Positions 1-4,884 of a DNA stretch of 14,059 nucleotides are shown piece after piece. Source of the DNA: Candidatus Dojkabacteria bacterium (GTDB taxonomy: Bacteria; Patescibacteriota; Dojkabacteria; J137); contig JAGQLJ010000068.1 in the NCBI GenBank assembly GCA_020429495.1, positions 1 through 14,059 on the forward strand, given 5' to 3'. The position numbers and the translations under genes were made by a program. The notes beneath the pieces were generated by a model. It ran no database searches. It was not told the DNA's origin and was given only the letters and a program-made list of their open reading frames with translations. Position 1 is the stretch's first letter; each line of letters opens with the position of its first letter.

Positions 1-158
1 ATTCCTCTTGTAAAATCATTATCTTTTATATATGCAAAAGCTATGTTTAAATCTTGAAAGGTTAAATCAGGATTTATCTTCTGTAATAATGTAATTGTAT
101 TAGCTATTTGATTCAAGTCTAATAACTCATTGTTAGCGCCATCCTCTAAAGTTTCCAT
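1..158 (-). CDS. Hypothetical small protein, 3' end outside window
   Basis: An open frame reads leftward from an ATG at 158-156 and stays open for 52 codons to the window edge, so only the N-terminus is seen (it begins METLEDGANNELLDLNQIA). The visible part looks like an acidic start followed by helical segments. I recognise no family. A TATAAT box on the minus strand (165-170) ends exactly 6 nt before the ATG, the spacing expected for a leaderless transcript; no convincing -35 is visible. The gene also lies only 18 nt after the stop of the upstream minus-strand gene (177-563), so it may be co-transcribed with it. It is too short within the window to judge further. Confidence 0.5.
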   Translation of the reverse strand, partial: METLEDGANNELLDLNQIANTITLLQKINPDLTFQDLNIAFAYIKDNDFTRG

Positions 159-164
159 AGTAAT

Positions 165-170
165 ATTATA
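165..170 (-). promoter_or_regulatory. -10 box for a leaderless start at 158
   Basis: The minus strand reads TATAAT here, followed by 6 nt and then the ATG of the gene at 158-1. The spacing would place the transcription start at the A of the start codon. There is no clear -35 match, so this may be an internal promoter supplementing read-through from the upstream gene. Confidence 0.4.
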
Positions 171-176
171 AAAGCT

Positions 177-563
177 TTATGACTCTTGTGGTCCATTAAT
201 CATATTTTCTAGAAAAGTTGTGTTGCAACCTAAGGCTCTACACAATGGAAGAACTGCTTCAGCAGATTTTTTACCAAAACCTCTTAGTTGTCTATGCGTG
301 TTGGGATCTTGAATAACTCTACTAGTAATATCTAATTTTGCCATATATTTAAAGATCTCTTTTACTGGTGGATTATACCTGTCTCCTGAATCATCAATTA
401 CTAATCCAAATCTTCTTATTGTATTTAAACCTCTATTTAAAACTGAGTCTTTTATTCCTAGTTCACCTATAATTTGAATAATTTGCGGTATTGTTACAGA
501 GTCTACATCTACAATTTTTTCAGTGATGAGTGTTGCATCATCTTTTATTTGTTCAGTTTCCAT
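177..563 (-). CDS. Small protein with a helix-hairpin-helix-like C-terminus
   Basis: This is a 128-residue protein if started at the ATG at 563-561 (METEQIKDD). A longer frame opening at 602 exists, but it would overlap the start of the divergent trhO gene, and a Met-Glu-Thr start matches other small genes here. Residues roughly 95-115 include QLRGFGKKSAEAVLPL, which resembles the GxGxKSxE hairpin of helix-hairpin-helix folds such as the RNA polymerase alpha C-terminal domain; an upstream stretch (ELGIKDSVLNRGLNTIRRFG) resembles the first helices of that domain. A nucleic-acid-binding role is only an inference from this resemblance. Its start is 37 nt from trhO on the other strand. The next minus-strand gene follows after 18 nt, suggesting an operon. 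Confidence 0.6.
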   Translation of the reverse strand: METEQIKDDATLITEKIVDVDSVTIPQIIQIIGELGIKDSVLNRGLNTIRRFGLVIDDSGDRYNPPVKEIFKYMAKLDITSRVIQDPNTHRQLRGFGKKSAEAVLPLCRALGCNTTFLENMINGPQES

Positions 564-570
564 ATTGTTG

Positions 571-576
571 TATAAT
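571..576 (+). promoter_or_regulatory. -10 box of trhO
   Basis: A perfect TATAAT lies 24 nt before the trhO ATG, inside the 37-nt divergent gap. A weak -35 (TTGTTC at 549-554, 16-nt spacer) falls inside the start of the opposing gene. The implied leader is about 18 nt and carries no clear Shine-Dalgarno. Confidence 0.5.
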
Positions 577-600
577 AACCAAGTTCGGAAAGATAATAAC

Positions 601-1539
601 ATGAAATCAGATTACGAGATATTATTATTCTACAAATATATAAATATAGAAGATCCTGAAGAGTTGATGCAAACTCAGCGGGAGATGTGTACACGCCTTG
701 GTTTAAAGTGCAGAACAATAATTGCGCATGAGGGAATAAACGGAACGCTAGAAGGACTAAAAGAAAATACACAAAAGTATATTGATGAAATGAGCAAAGA
801 TGAAAGATTTGCAGATGTTCACTGGAAACGTTCTGTTGGAACTGAGACTGGAGATGCATTCCCAAGAATTAATATAAAAGTCAGAGATGAGATTGTATCT
901 TTACATGTTGATGGTCAAGAAGATGTTGGTCCGCTAAATAAATTAGAAGATGGTCGTCCAGCCACAGCAGAATACATAACAGCAGATGAATTACATGATT
1001 TATTAGAATCAGATGAAGAGTTCTATATAATTGATATGCGAAATGATTACGAGCATAAAATTGGATATTTTGAGAATTCAGTTTTGCCTCCAATGAAAAA
1101 CTTTAGGGAACTTCCAGATTTAGTTGAATACTTAAACGATTTTAAACATAAACAAGTTGTAACAGTTTGTACTGGTGGAATTAGATGCGAAAAAGCATCA
1201 GGATTTTTGCTAAAACTTGGATTTACAAATGTTCGTCAACTTTATGGAGGTATTGTTACCTACATGGAGAAATATCCAAATGAGCACTTCAAAGGAAAGC
1301 TTTATGTTTTTGACGGAAGAACAAAAATGGGATTTAAAATTGATGATGAAAAGCACGAAGTTGTTGGACACTGTGACAGGTGCGGAAAAATTTCTGACAA
1401 CTATGTAGATTGTGCATACATTTACTGTCAAGGGCATAGACACATTCTTTGCTGCGAAGATTGTATGCATAAATCTGGAATAGCTTTCTGTTCAGATTTA
1501 TGTGAAGAGAAATATTTTGAGTTGGGAGTTGAGAAGTAA
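601..1539 (+). CDS. trhO: tRNA uridine(34) hydroxylase TrhO (YceA/UPF0176, rhodanese family)
   Basis: The 312-residue protein (ATG at 601, MKSDYEILLFYKY) matches the TrhO family over its whole length. Members carry out oxygen-dependent hydroxylation of wobble U34 in tRNA to 5-hydroxyuridine in the cytoplasm. Visible blocks are the N-terminal AHEGINGTLEG segment, IDMRNDYEHKIGYF entering the rhodanese domain, the active-site loop VCTGGIRCEKASGF with the expected catalytic cysteine at about residue 190, and the LYGGIVTYMEKYP segment. The C-terminus has a cysteine-rich zinc-ribbon-like module beginning at C258 and C261 (HCDRCG, then several CxxC-like pairs), as in longer family members. The frame is open upstream to 523, but that extension would overlap the divergent gene, so 601 is preferred. 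A convergent gene begins only 3 nt after its stop. Confidence 0.95.
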   Translation: MKSDYEILLFYKYINIEDPEELMQTQREMCTRLGLKCRTIIAHEGINGTLEGLKENTQKYIDEMSKDERFADVHWKRSVGTETGDAFPRINIKVRDEIVSLHVDGQEDVGPLNKLEDGRPATAEYITADELHDLLESDEEFYIIDMRNDYEHKIGYFENSVLPPMKNFRELPDLVEYLNDFKHKQVVTVCTGGIRCEKASGFLLKLGFTNVRQLYGGIVTYMEKYPNEHFKGKLYVFDGRTKMGFKIDDEKHEVVGHCDRCGKISDNYVDCAYIYCQGHRHILCCEDCMHKSGIAFCSDLCEEKYFELGVEK

Positions 1540-1542
1540 AAA

Positions 1543-1983
1543 CTACAGTTCCTCAGTTCCCCCCATCAATTTTATTACATCTGTTCTAGTTAAGTTCTCA
1601 GGATTTTGTACAATAACATCTTCCCAATTAACAGGATTGTATTCAAGGTTAGCTGTGTCATAAAAACTTAACTGACCTGTTGGGTCTGAAACTAGATAGT
1701 AAGTAGAATCAAAATCTTCCTCAAAACCTTCCGAAAAAGCATCATCTATTTTAAACGTAAGCCATGAACCATTTGCTAGTTCAATAATGGAAACGCCAGA
1801 CATTGAAGCATCGTCACCAAGTGAGAGATAGATAATTTTTGGAGATTCTTGATTGATAAAACCATTTAAATATAGAGATCCAATTAGCTGAGCATCATAA
1901 TCCATGTCAAAGTTGTCGATATCAAAATCTTCTTCTGTTGGAGCTAATGGTAATTCAGGAATATCTGGGTTTTGCGTTTCCAT
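1543..1983 (-). CDS. Acidic hypothetical protein
   Basis: A 146-residue protein starts at the ATG at 1983-1981 (METQNPDIPELPLAPTEED) and ends in TAG 3 nt from the convergent trhO stop. The first 40 residues are strongly acidic and proline-containing, probably disordered; the rest alternates beta-like segments (KIIYLSLGDD, GSWLTFKIDDAF, STYYLVSDPTGQLSFYD) and could form a small beta domain. I recognise no family, and there is no signal peptide or membrane segment. The leader is extremely AT-rich and has no Shine-Dalgarno; a possible -10 (TAAAAT on the minus strand) ends 24 nt upstream. The long clean frame and protein-like composition support a real gene of unknown function. Confidence 0.7.
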   Translation of the reverse strand: METQNPDIPELPLAPTEEDFDIDNFDMDYDAQLIGSLYLNGFINQESPKIIYLSLGDDASMSGVSIIELANGSWLTFKIDDAFSEGFEEDFDSTYYLVSDPTGQLSFYDTANLEYNPVNWEDVIVQNPENLTRTDVIKLMGGTEEL

Positions 1984-2019
1984 AGTTTAATTTATTTAAT
2001 TAAATGAATTTTATCACTA

Positions 2020-2048
2020 TTGACCATATTTTCTTAGTATTTTATAGT
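2020..2048 (+). promoter_or_regulatory. Sigma70-type promoter TTGACC-N17-TATAGT
   Basis: TTGACC (2020-2025) and TATAGT (2043-2048) are separated by exactly 17 nt, reading rightward toward the structured region and the 80-codon ORF. The predicted start is near 2055. It may be an upstream promoter for the same unit as the promoter at 2111-2140. Confidence 0.5.
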
Positions 2049-2110
2049 AACGCATATTATATCCACTTATTTAATGGATGAGATATTTGCTAATATGTTA
2101 CCACTAAGCA

Positions 2111-2140
2111 GTGACAATTCTTATATATTCGTGATATAAT
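2111..2140 (+). promoter_or_regulatory. Promoter GTGACA-N18-TATAAT of the structured unit
   Basis: GTGACA (2111-2116, five of six consensus bases) is followed after 18 nt by a perfect TATAAT (2135-2140). Transcription would begin near 2147, about 170 nt before the ORF at 2316. This is a far longer leader than the roughly 20 nt inferred for most genes here. Confidence 0.6.
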
Positions 2141-2190
2141 ATATTACGTCTTAAGTCAATGCTTATAGCTTGAATAAGGCCTTCAGAGCA

Positions 2191-2208
2191 CATTAACAGA
2201 GAAATAGT
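2191..2208 (+). repeat. Left arm of a 17-pair inverted repeat enclosing the 80-codon ORF
   Basis: CATTAACAGAGAAATAGT is the reverse complement, with a single bulged base, of 2632-2648. The arms are 423 nt apart and bracket the ORF, its 5' hairpins and its 3' hairpin. As RNA the arms could form a closing helix; as DNA they could be ends of a small inserted element. Confidence 0.7.
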
Positions 2209-2276
2209 AAAGTTTTTCCTTTCTCTATTTCTATCCGGGAAGGTGCATTCCAACACCTATAAAAAAATGGAAAACA

Positions 2277-2290
2277 ACTATCCGGATAGT
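2277..2290 (+). repeat. Perfect 14-nt palindrome ACTATCCGGATAGT
   Basis: The sequence reads identically on both strands. Its left half, CTATCCGG, is also present at 2231-2238, so the right half (GGATAG, 2284-2289) can pair with either copy, giving mutually exclusive helices. It lies 26 nt before the ORF start at 2316, either as a protein-binding site or as an RNA switch element. Confidence 0.5.
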
Positions 2291-2315
2291 AAATATCAAA
2301 GAAAGAGGAAAAAAG

Positions 2316-2558
2316 ATGGGAAGATCATTAAGAGGTCCAGGATTTGATTTCAGTGGAGATATTTTTGGTTTGCAGCCAGAAAAGGAAGACACCCGCCAAA
2401 ACGATGCGAATGAAGACATAGCCAAAAATGCAGAACTGCACCGTATGATGGAGGAACACAGAGCCGAAATCGAAGCAAGATCACACACTGATCCTAGAAT
2501 CCAATATAAACGGATTGGTCGTCATCAACTCCGATACAAATTTATATACGGAAGTTAA
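2316..2558 (+). CDS. Small hypothetical protein within a structured transcript
   Basis: An 80-residue ORF starts MGRSLRGPGFDFSGDIFGLQ. It has the only clear Shine-Dalgarno of the window: AGAGG about 7 nt before the ATG. The middle (roughly residues 32-55, DIAKNAELHRMMEEHRAE) looks like an amphipathic charged helix, and the C-terminus is basic and aromatic (RHQLRYKFIYGS). I recognise no family. Codon use differs from its AT-rich neighbours: CGC, CGG, CTG, GCG, GCC and ACC appear, while neighbours favour AGA and A/T-ending codons. It lies inside a unit bounded by a strong promoter, an inverted repeat and a 15-bp hairpin just after the stop. It may be a genuine small protein, perhaps horizontally acquired, or the frame may be incidental to a GC-richer structured RNA. 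Confidence 0.5.
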   Translation: MGRSLRGPGFDFSGDIFGLQPEKEDTRQNDANEDIAKNAELHRMMEEHRAEIEARSHTDPRIQYKRIGRHQLRYKFIYGS

Positions 2559-2561
2559 TCA

Positions 2562-2607
2562 GATGCCCGGTATGGCTTTAAATATGCAACACGCCATGCT
2601 GGGCATC
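2562..2607 (+). repeat. 15-bp stem-loop directly after the small ORF
   Basis: GATGCCCGGTATGGC (2562-2576) pairs over all 15 positions with GCCATGCTGGGCATC (2593-2607), with two G-U wobbles, around a 16-nt AT-rich loop. It starts 3 nt after the stop codon. No U-tract follows; instead the sequence is C-rich (C6TC6 at 2615-2627), so this is not a standard intrinsic terminator. It may stabilise the 3' end or belong to a structured RNA. Confidence 0.75.
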
Positions 2608-2631
2608 ACCGCAACCCCCCTCCCCCCTCAA

Positions 2632-2648
2632 ACTATTCTCTGTTAATG
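2632..2648 (+). repeat. Right arm of the 17-pair inverted repeat
   Basis: ACTATTCTCTGTTAATG is complementary to 2191-2208 with one bulge. It falls just before the next promoter (-35 at 2670), as expected for the 3' end of the upstream transcription unit. Confidence 0.7.
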
Positions 2649-2669
2649 TAAATCATATACTAAAACTAA

Positions 2670-2699
2670 TTGAGAAATTACCCCTATCTAAGGTATAAT
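2670..2699 (+). promoter_or_regulatory. Promoter TTGAGA-N18-TATAAT upstream of tRNA-Glu
   Basis: TTGAGA (2670-2675) and a perfect TATAAT (2694-2699) are 18 nt apart. Transcription would start near 2706, leaving a leader of about 129 nt before the mature tRNA 5' end, which RNase P would have to remove. It is the nearest good promoter for the tRNA. Confidence 0.6.
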
Positions 2700-2734
2700 T
2701 ACCGAGCACTTTAAAGAACAGCATATTAAAGGCA

Positions 2735-2775
2735 CCGATACGTAACGATTTTGATAAATCAAAATCTACTATCGG
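2735..2775 (+). ncRNA. Compound hairpin in the tRNA-Glu leader, possible small RNA
   Basis: CCGATA (2735-2740) pairs with TATCGG (2770-2775). Nested inside, GATTTTGAT (2747-2755) pairs perfectly with ATCAAAATC (2758-2766). GGCACC occurs directly repeated at 2731-2736 and 2774-2779, overlapping the outer stem. A second hairpin, AATTTTAC/GTAAAATT (2793-2800 with 2813-2820), follows before the tRNA. I know of no RNA family matching this; it could be a structured tRNA leader or a separate short RNA. Confidence 0.35.
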
Positions 2776-2834
2776 CACCAAGAAAAATCAATAATTTTAC
2801 TTCACTACGTTTGTAAAATTAAGATTTATTCATT

Positions 2835-2906
2835 GGCCCTATAGTATAACGGTTAGTACGCCAGGTTTTCATCCTGGTAATCCGAGTTCGATTCTCGGTA
2901 GGGTCA
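2835..2906 (+). tRNA. tRNA-Glu (anticodon TTC)
   Basis: A full cloverleaf can be drawn. The acceptor stem GGCCCTA (2835-2841) pairs with TAGGGTC (2899-2905) with one G-T wobble, discriminator base A at 2906. The anticodon arm is CCAGG-TTTTCAT-CCTGG, giving anticodon TTC, and the T-arm is CCGAG-TTCGATT-CTCGG. CCA is not encoded. The tRNA decodes GAA and GAG. It is 72 nt long without an intron or variable-arm extension. It sits between the structured unit at 2147-2650 and the EamA transporter gene. Confidence 0.96.
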
Positions 2907-2974
2907 TAAAAATTGTTGCTTGTATATCCTGCACATTAATTGAACTTACAGTGCAACTCAAATAACTTCTAAGC

Positions 2975-2980
2975 TATAAT
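2975..2980 (+). promoter_or_regulatory. -10 box of the EamA gene
   Basis: A perfect TATAAT ends 20 nt before the ATG at 3001. The -35 is weak (GTGCAA at 2951-2956, 18-nt spacer). The leader carries no Shine-Dalgarno. Confidence 0.45.
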
Positions 2981-3000
2981 TACCTAATTAATAAAATTAA

Positions 3001-3870
3001 ATGATTCCAACTTGGTTTTTCTTTACACTCTTCTCAGTGTTTGGGCTAGTTGCAGCTGAGCTTTCACAAAGAGTATCAATGAAAAAAGTTGAGGACATTA
3101 GTGCAGAGGCTAATAACTTTATTGTATGGTTGATAATAAGTTCTGTAGGACTTATTACATCTTTATTAACTGGACAATTAGACTTTTCCCCAATTAATTT
3201 AAACTATCTACTCTATTTTGCAGCAATTGGCGTAATTTATTTTTGGGGAGGAACCCTGTTCTATTCAAGCTATAAAGGCTTAAGTGCTGCAGTTGGAATG
3301 ACGCTAGTTACTTTTTCAGCTATCGTTTCAACAACAATTGGAGTCTTATTTTTAAACGAAGGTTTTTCCATTTCAAAAATATTTGGAATTGGGATGATAA
3401 TTTTTGCAATATTTCTAGTTAATTATAATAAAGAATTTAAACTTAATAAATTTGCCCTACTAGCTTTAGGTGGCGCAGGGCTTTATGGTATAGCTTATTC
3501 AATTGATAAAGCATTAGTTCTTCAACTAAACCCCTATACTTATCTTTTCTTGTTTGCACTAAGTATCGCTGTAACTAGCTTAATATTTAGACCTAAAAAG
3601 ATAATCAACGATTTAACAAAGAAGGCGAAATTAGGAAACTATAAAGTTATGCTACTAGCAGGTTTAAGCTTCAGCATATTTAATCTTTTTACATTTAGAG
3701 CATATTCAGCAGGAGGACATGTTGGTGTGATTGATGCAATAAATAATACTTCTGTCTTTGGTATCTTATTAATTGAATATTTCTTTTTTAACGAAAGAAA
3801 GAATATTCTAAAGAAAATTATTGCTGCAATGATTGCAGTTTTAGCTCTTATGATGATTGTTTTAGTTTAG
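3001..3870 (+). CDS. EamA/DMT-superfamily membrane transporter
   Basis: A 289-residue, strongly hydrophobic protein with about ten predicted membrane helices in two halves, the architecture of EamA (drug/metabolite transporter) permeases. The first half contains YFWGGTLFYSSYKGLSAAVG, VTFSAIVSTTIGVLFLNEG and FGIGMIIFAIFLVNYN, typical of an EamA repeat: a helix of small residues, then a helix ending in an NEG/NER motif. The second half repeats the pattern with FTFRAYSAGGHVGVIDAINN and LLIEYFFFNERKNILKKI. Family members export or import small metabolites; the substrate cannot be predicted. The start ATG at 3001 opens directly into the first helix (MIPTWFFFTLFSVFGL). The cupin gene follows after 34 nt on the same strand and may share its transcript. 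Confidence 0.85.
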   Translation: MIPTWFFFTLFSVFGLVAAELSQRVSMKKVEDISAEANNFIVWLIISSVGLITSLLTGQLDFSPINLNYLLYFAAIGVIYFWGGTLFYSSYKGLSAAVGMTLVTFSAIVSTTIGVLFLNEGFSISKIFGIGMIIFAIFLVNYNKEFKLNKFALLALGGAGLYGIAYSIDKALVLQLNPYTYLFLFALSIAVTSLIFRPKKIINDLTKKAKLGNYKVMLLAGLSFSIFNLFTFRAYSAGGHVGVIDAINNTSVFGILLIEYFFFNERKNILKKIIAAMIAVLALMMIVLV

Positions 3871-3904
3871 AGTATAATAAAATATAACTCTTATAAATTT
3901 TTTT

Positions 3905-4270
3905 ATGAATCGCTCTAAGGTTGGTTATGCCGACAATATAGAGAACGAAACTCTTTCAAACGATTATTTTAGAAAAGTATTGTACACTGGCTCTAATATG
4001 CAACTTGTTGTAATGAGCTTAAAACCAGGTGAAGACATTGGCATGGAAGTGCACGAAGAGCACGATCAGTTTTTTAGAATTGAGGAAGGTGTAGTAACTG
4101 TTTATATGGATGGTGAAGAGACTGAGCTTAATGCAGATGATGTTGCCATTGTTCCAGCTGGAACTGAGCACAATGTAACAAATACTGGAAATGTTCCGGT
4201 TAAGTTATATACAATCTATGCTCCACCAGAACATCCAGATGGAAAAGTTGATGAAAACAAACCAGAATAG
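3905..4270 (+). CDS. Small single-domain cupin protein
   Basis: A 121-residue single-domain cupin. Motif 1 is PGEDIGMEVHEEHDQFFRIEEG (around residues 41-62), with candidate metal ligands H50 and neighbouring acidic or amide residues; the usual second histidine of HxH is not in its standard place, but H53 is close. Motif 2 is VPAGTEHNVTNTG (residues 83-95), with H89 as the expected ligand. Close relatives are often annotated as cupin or mannose-6-phosphate isomerase-like proteins, but sugar isomerase activity cannot be inferred from a lone cupin domain. Two -10 candidates exist: TATAAT at 3873-3878, ending 26 nt upstream, and TATAAA at 3892-3897, ending 7 nt upstream (near-leaderless). The next gene begins 16 nt after its stop. 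Confidence 0.85.
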   Translation: MNRSKVGYADNIENETLSNDYFRKVLYTGSNMQLVVMSLKPGEDIGMEVHEEHDQFFRIEEGVVTVYMDGEETELNADDVAIVPAGTEHNVTNTGNVPVKLYTIYAPPEHPDGKVDENKPE

Positions 4271-4286
4271 ATATTAAATAAATATA

Positions 4287-4787
4287 TTGGAACAGAACAC
4301 AACAACTGAACAAGTAGGCGAAAGGCCTCAAGAAGACTCTTTTAGAACAATAGATGTTGAAGAATATGGACAAATGTTCAGTATTCCCATATCTGGGGGT
4401 GGCGGAATTCTAAATCCATTTACTCCAGCAGATCCGCATTGTAGTTTGCGAGATGTAGAGTTAGTAATTAAATACTTAAGATCAAAGCAGTATTTAGAAC
4501 CTGATGATATTAACCTAGACTGTATTGTTTTTACATCCTTGTCAGCTGATATGGTATTTTTAGTCAGAGAAGAAGGAGAAGTATATTTACTAAAGCCATA
4601 TATGAGGGATTTTTTTGAAGTACAGTCGAAGTTAAGTGCAATAAAAGCTGTTTTAGAAATGCATCCAGATCTAGAAGATAAGTTAACACCTAGATTATCT
4701 AGGGAGCCAGACACAAAACAATATATTCTAAACTTTGGTGAGTTAAAATTTGCTTTAAGAAATTTTGTTCTAGGAGATGAGAGTTAG
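4287..4787 (+). CDS. Hypothetical protein, probable TTG start
   Basis: A 166-residue protein if read from the TTG at 4287 (encoding MEQNTTTEQVGERP). The next in-frame ATG is 29 codons in, and a stop lies in frame at 4275, so TTG is the best start. The Met-Glu-Gln beginning resembles other small genes here. The N-terminus is polar; a glycine-rich loop (SGGGGILNPF) precedes helical and strand segments (SLRDVELVIKYLRSKQYLE, ADMVFLVREEGEVYLL). I recognise no family, and it has no signal peptide or membrane helix. It begins 16 nt after the cupin stop and is likely co-transcribed with it. The strong terminator at 4827-4855 ends the unit. Confidence 0.65.
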   Translation: MEQNTTTEQVGERPQEDSFRTIDVEEYGQMFSIPISGGGGILNPFTPADPHCSLRDVELVIKYLRSKQYLEPDDINLDCIVFTSLSADMVFLVREEGEVYLLKPYMRDFFEVQSKLSAIKAVLEMHPDLEDKLTPRLSREPDTKQYILNFGELKFALRNFVLGDES

Positions 4788-4826
4788 TAAAACTAAATTA
4801 GTAACTTAGAATATTTTTCTACTAAG

Positions 4827-4855
4827 AAAGGGATCTATAAAATATAGATCCCTTT
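4827..4855. terminator. Bidirectional intrinsic terminator
   Basis: A perfect 13-bp stem (AAAGGGATCTATA at 4827-4839 with its complement at 4843-4855) with a 3-nt loop is followed by a T-rich run on the plus strand (TCTTTT). On the minus strand it is likewise followed by a T-rich run. It lies between two convergent genes, 40 nt after the stop of the plus-strand gene and 30 nt past the stop of the minus-strand surface-protein gene, and can serve both. Confidence 0.92.
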
Positions 4856-4884
4856 TCTTTTAACTTATGTATTTAAATAAGTTA

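Larger units (their letters stand above)
1984..2315 (+). other. Gene-free stretch: two promoters and a structured leader
   Basis: No coding frame is supported here. The stretch holds an AT-rich leader for the minus-strand gene ending at 1983, two plus-strand promoters (2020-2048 and 2111-2140), and then about 170 nt of presumed leader before the ORF at 2316. In the leader I see a CTTAT/ATAAG hairpin (2162-2178), a palindrome AAGGCCTT (2176-2183), a helix of AGAAATAG with CTATTTCT, an AGGTG/CACCT hairpin (2241-2257), and a perfect 14-nt palindrome at 2277-2290. Confidence 0.55.
2559..2834 (+). other. Gap between the small ORF and tRNA-Glu: hairpins, C-tract, promoter
   Basis: No coding frame is supported. 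From left to right it holds a 15-bp hairpin (2562-2607), the C-run (2615-2627), the right arm of the long inverted repeat (2632-2648), a promoter (2670-2699), a compound hairpin (2735-2775) and a further 8-bp hairpin (2793-2820) that precedes the tRNA by 14 nt. Confidence 0.6.

Noticed and set aside
523..600. N-terminal extension of trhO
   Set aside because: The added residues are not part of the TrhO family, would overlap the divergent gene and lie upstream of the -10 box at 571-576.
2147..2650. tmRNA, RNase P RNA, SRP RNA or 6S RNA at the structured unit
   Set aside because: I looked for the tmRNA T-loop and tag end, the RNase P conserved GAGGAAAGTCC and ACAGAA elements, the SRP GGAA-tetraloop domain and the 6S single-hairpin layout, and found none convincingly on either strand.
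4328..4714. Minus-strand ORF inside the orphan at 4287-4787
   Set aside because: It lies antisense within a plus-strand gene that fits the cupin operon and terminator; its product shows no recognisable features.
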